56,294 nt of DNA from positions 1 to 56,294 of the forward strand of contig CANPTW010000013.1 of NCBI GenBank assembly GCA_947577075.1, written 5' to 3'. The notes below the pieces were generated by a model. That model was not told the DNA's origin, did no database searches, and was given only the letters and a program-made list of their open reading frames with translations. The DNA is from an uncultured Oscillibacter sp. (GTDB lineage: Bacteria > Bacillota > Clostridia > Oscillospirales > Oscillospiraceae). The position numbers and the translations under genes are program-made. Shown here piece after piece: positions 56,243-56,294 of this stretch (its first letter is position 1; each line of letters starts with the position of its first letter).

Positions 56243-56294
56243 CCAGGCGCGGGGGCGGCCCCGCTCCGGCTGTTCGACGAGGAGCGCCGCCGCA

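Noticed and set aside
1-56294. CRISPR arrays, rRNA genes, intact prophage
   Set aside because: No regularly spaced direct repeats, no rRNA segments and no phage structural genes were found. The repressor and recombinase fragments are isolated.

Overview
The window (56,294 bp) is GC-rich chromosomal DNA of a low-copy-repeat, gene-dense Firmicute. The gene set (split PyrK/PyrDB dihydroorotate dehydrogenase, PyrI, YlxR/YlxQ between nusA and infB, a T-box in front of ileS, a LytTR/DUF3021 pair, HPr, a YitT protein, AGGAGG ribosome sites and TTGACA/TATAAT promoters) fits an anaerobic gut clostridium. The very high GC content and the protein style suggest the Oscillospiraceae (Flavonifractor/Lawsonibacter-like). 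That placement is inference; no rRNA is present.

Layout. 65-7114 (-) is a tight three-gene unit: a flavodoxin-like oxidoreductase, a lactate/malate-dehydrogenase-like protein and a 1,597-aa multidomain protein (HD phosphohydrolase, HEAT-like repeats, NadD-like nucleotidyltransferase, GNAT-like part, phosphoribosyltransferase-like C terminus). 7278-7787 (+) is a DHFR/RibD-like reductase. 7827-15309 (-) is a pyrimidine supercluster read from one strong promoter (15342-15370): pyrC-pyrK-pyrD-pyrF-unknown-pyrE-pyrB-pyrI, followed at once by a YgjP-like metallopeptidase and a PurO-type IMP cyclohydrolase. 15406-17527 holds a CI/LexA-like repressor with a palindromic operator, tRNA-Tyr and tRNA-Thr, and a three-gene cassette ending in a sigma-region-4 protein, which looks like a mobile-element remnant. 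17703-23355 carries yitT, trmO, a small lipoprotein, rubrerythrin, HPr and uvrC. 23642-32185 (-) is the conserved rimP-nusA-ylxR-ylxQ-infB-rbfA-nrnA-truB-ribF operon.

32624-42444 is more accessory: a lipoprotein whose ribosome site lies in a hairpin, a 167-bp MITE, LytTR/DUF3021, psuK-psuG (pseudouridine catabolism), a DUF1294 protein, tandem MgtC paralogues, decayed transposase and recombinase fragments, and a tocopherol-cyclase-like protein. 42614-47213 has a divergent XRE/57-aa module, then a very long T-box leader (specifier ATC) controlling an unknown ORF and ileS. 47522-56242 carries tRNA-Ser, an RlmL-like methyltransferase, a dicarboxylate symporter, dapF, a type I toxin-antitoxin locus with a consensus antisense promoter, a TetR/lipoprotein pair, putP, an RHH protein, and an XRE regulator divergent from two small paralogous proteins.

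The most unusual signals are the giant HD/HEAT/NadD/PRT fusion, the type I toxin-antitoxin locus, the extended T-box leader, the repressor with two operator sites facing tRNA genes, and a family of hairpin-rich repeats (33668-33873, 47693-47857, 54997-55155). The repeat ends resemble those of a decayed IS1182-type element at 40539-40928, and the repeats lie between duplicated terminator hairpins.
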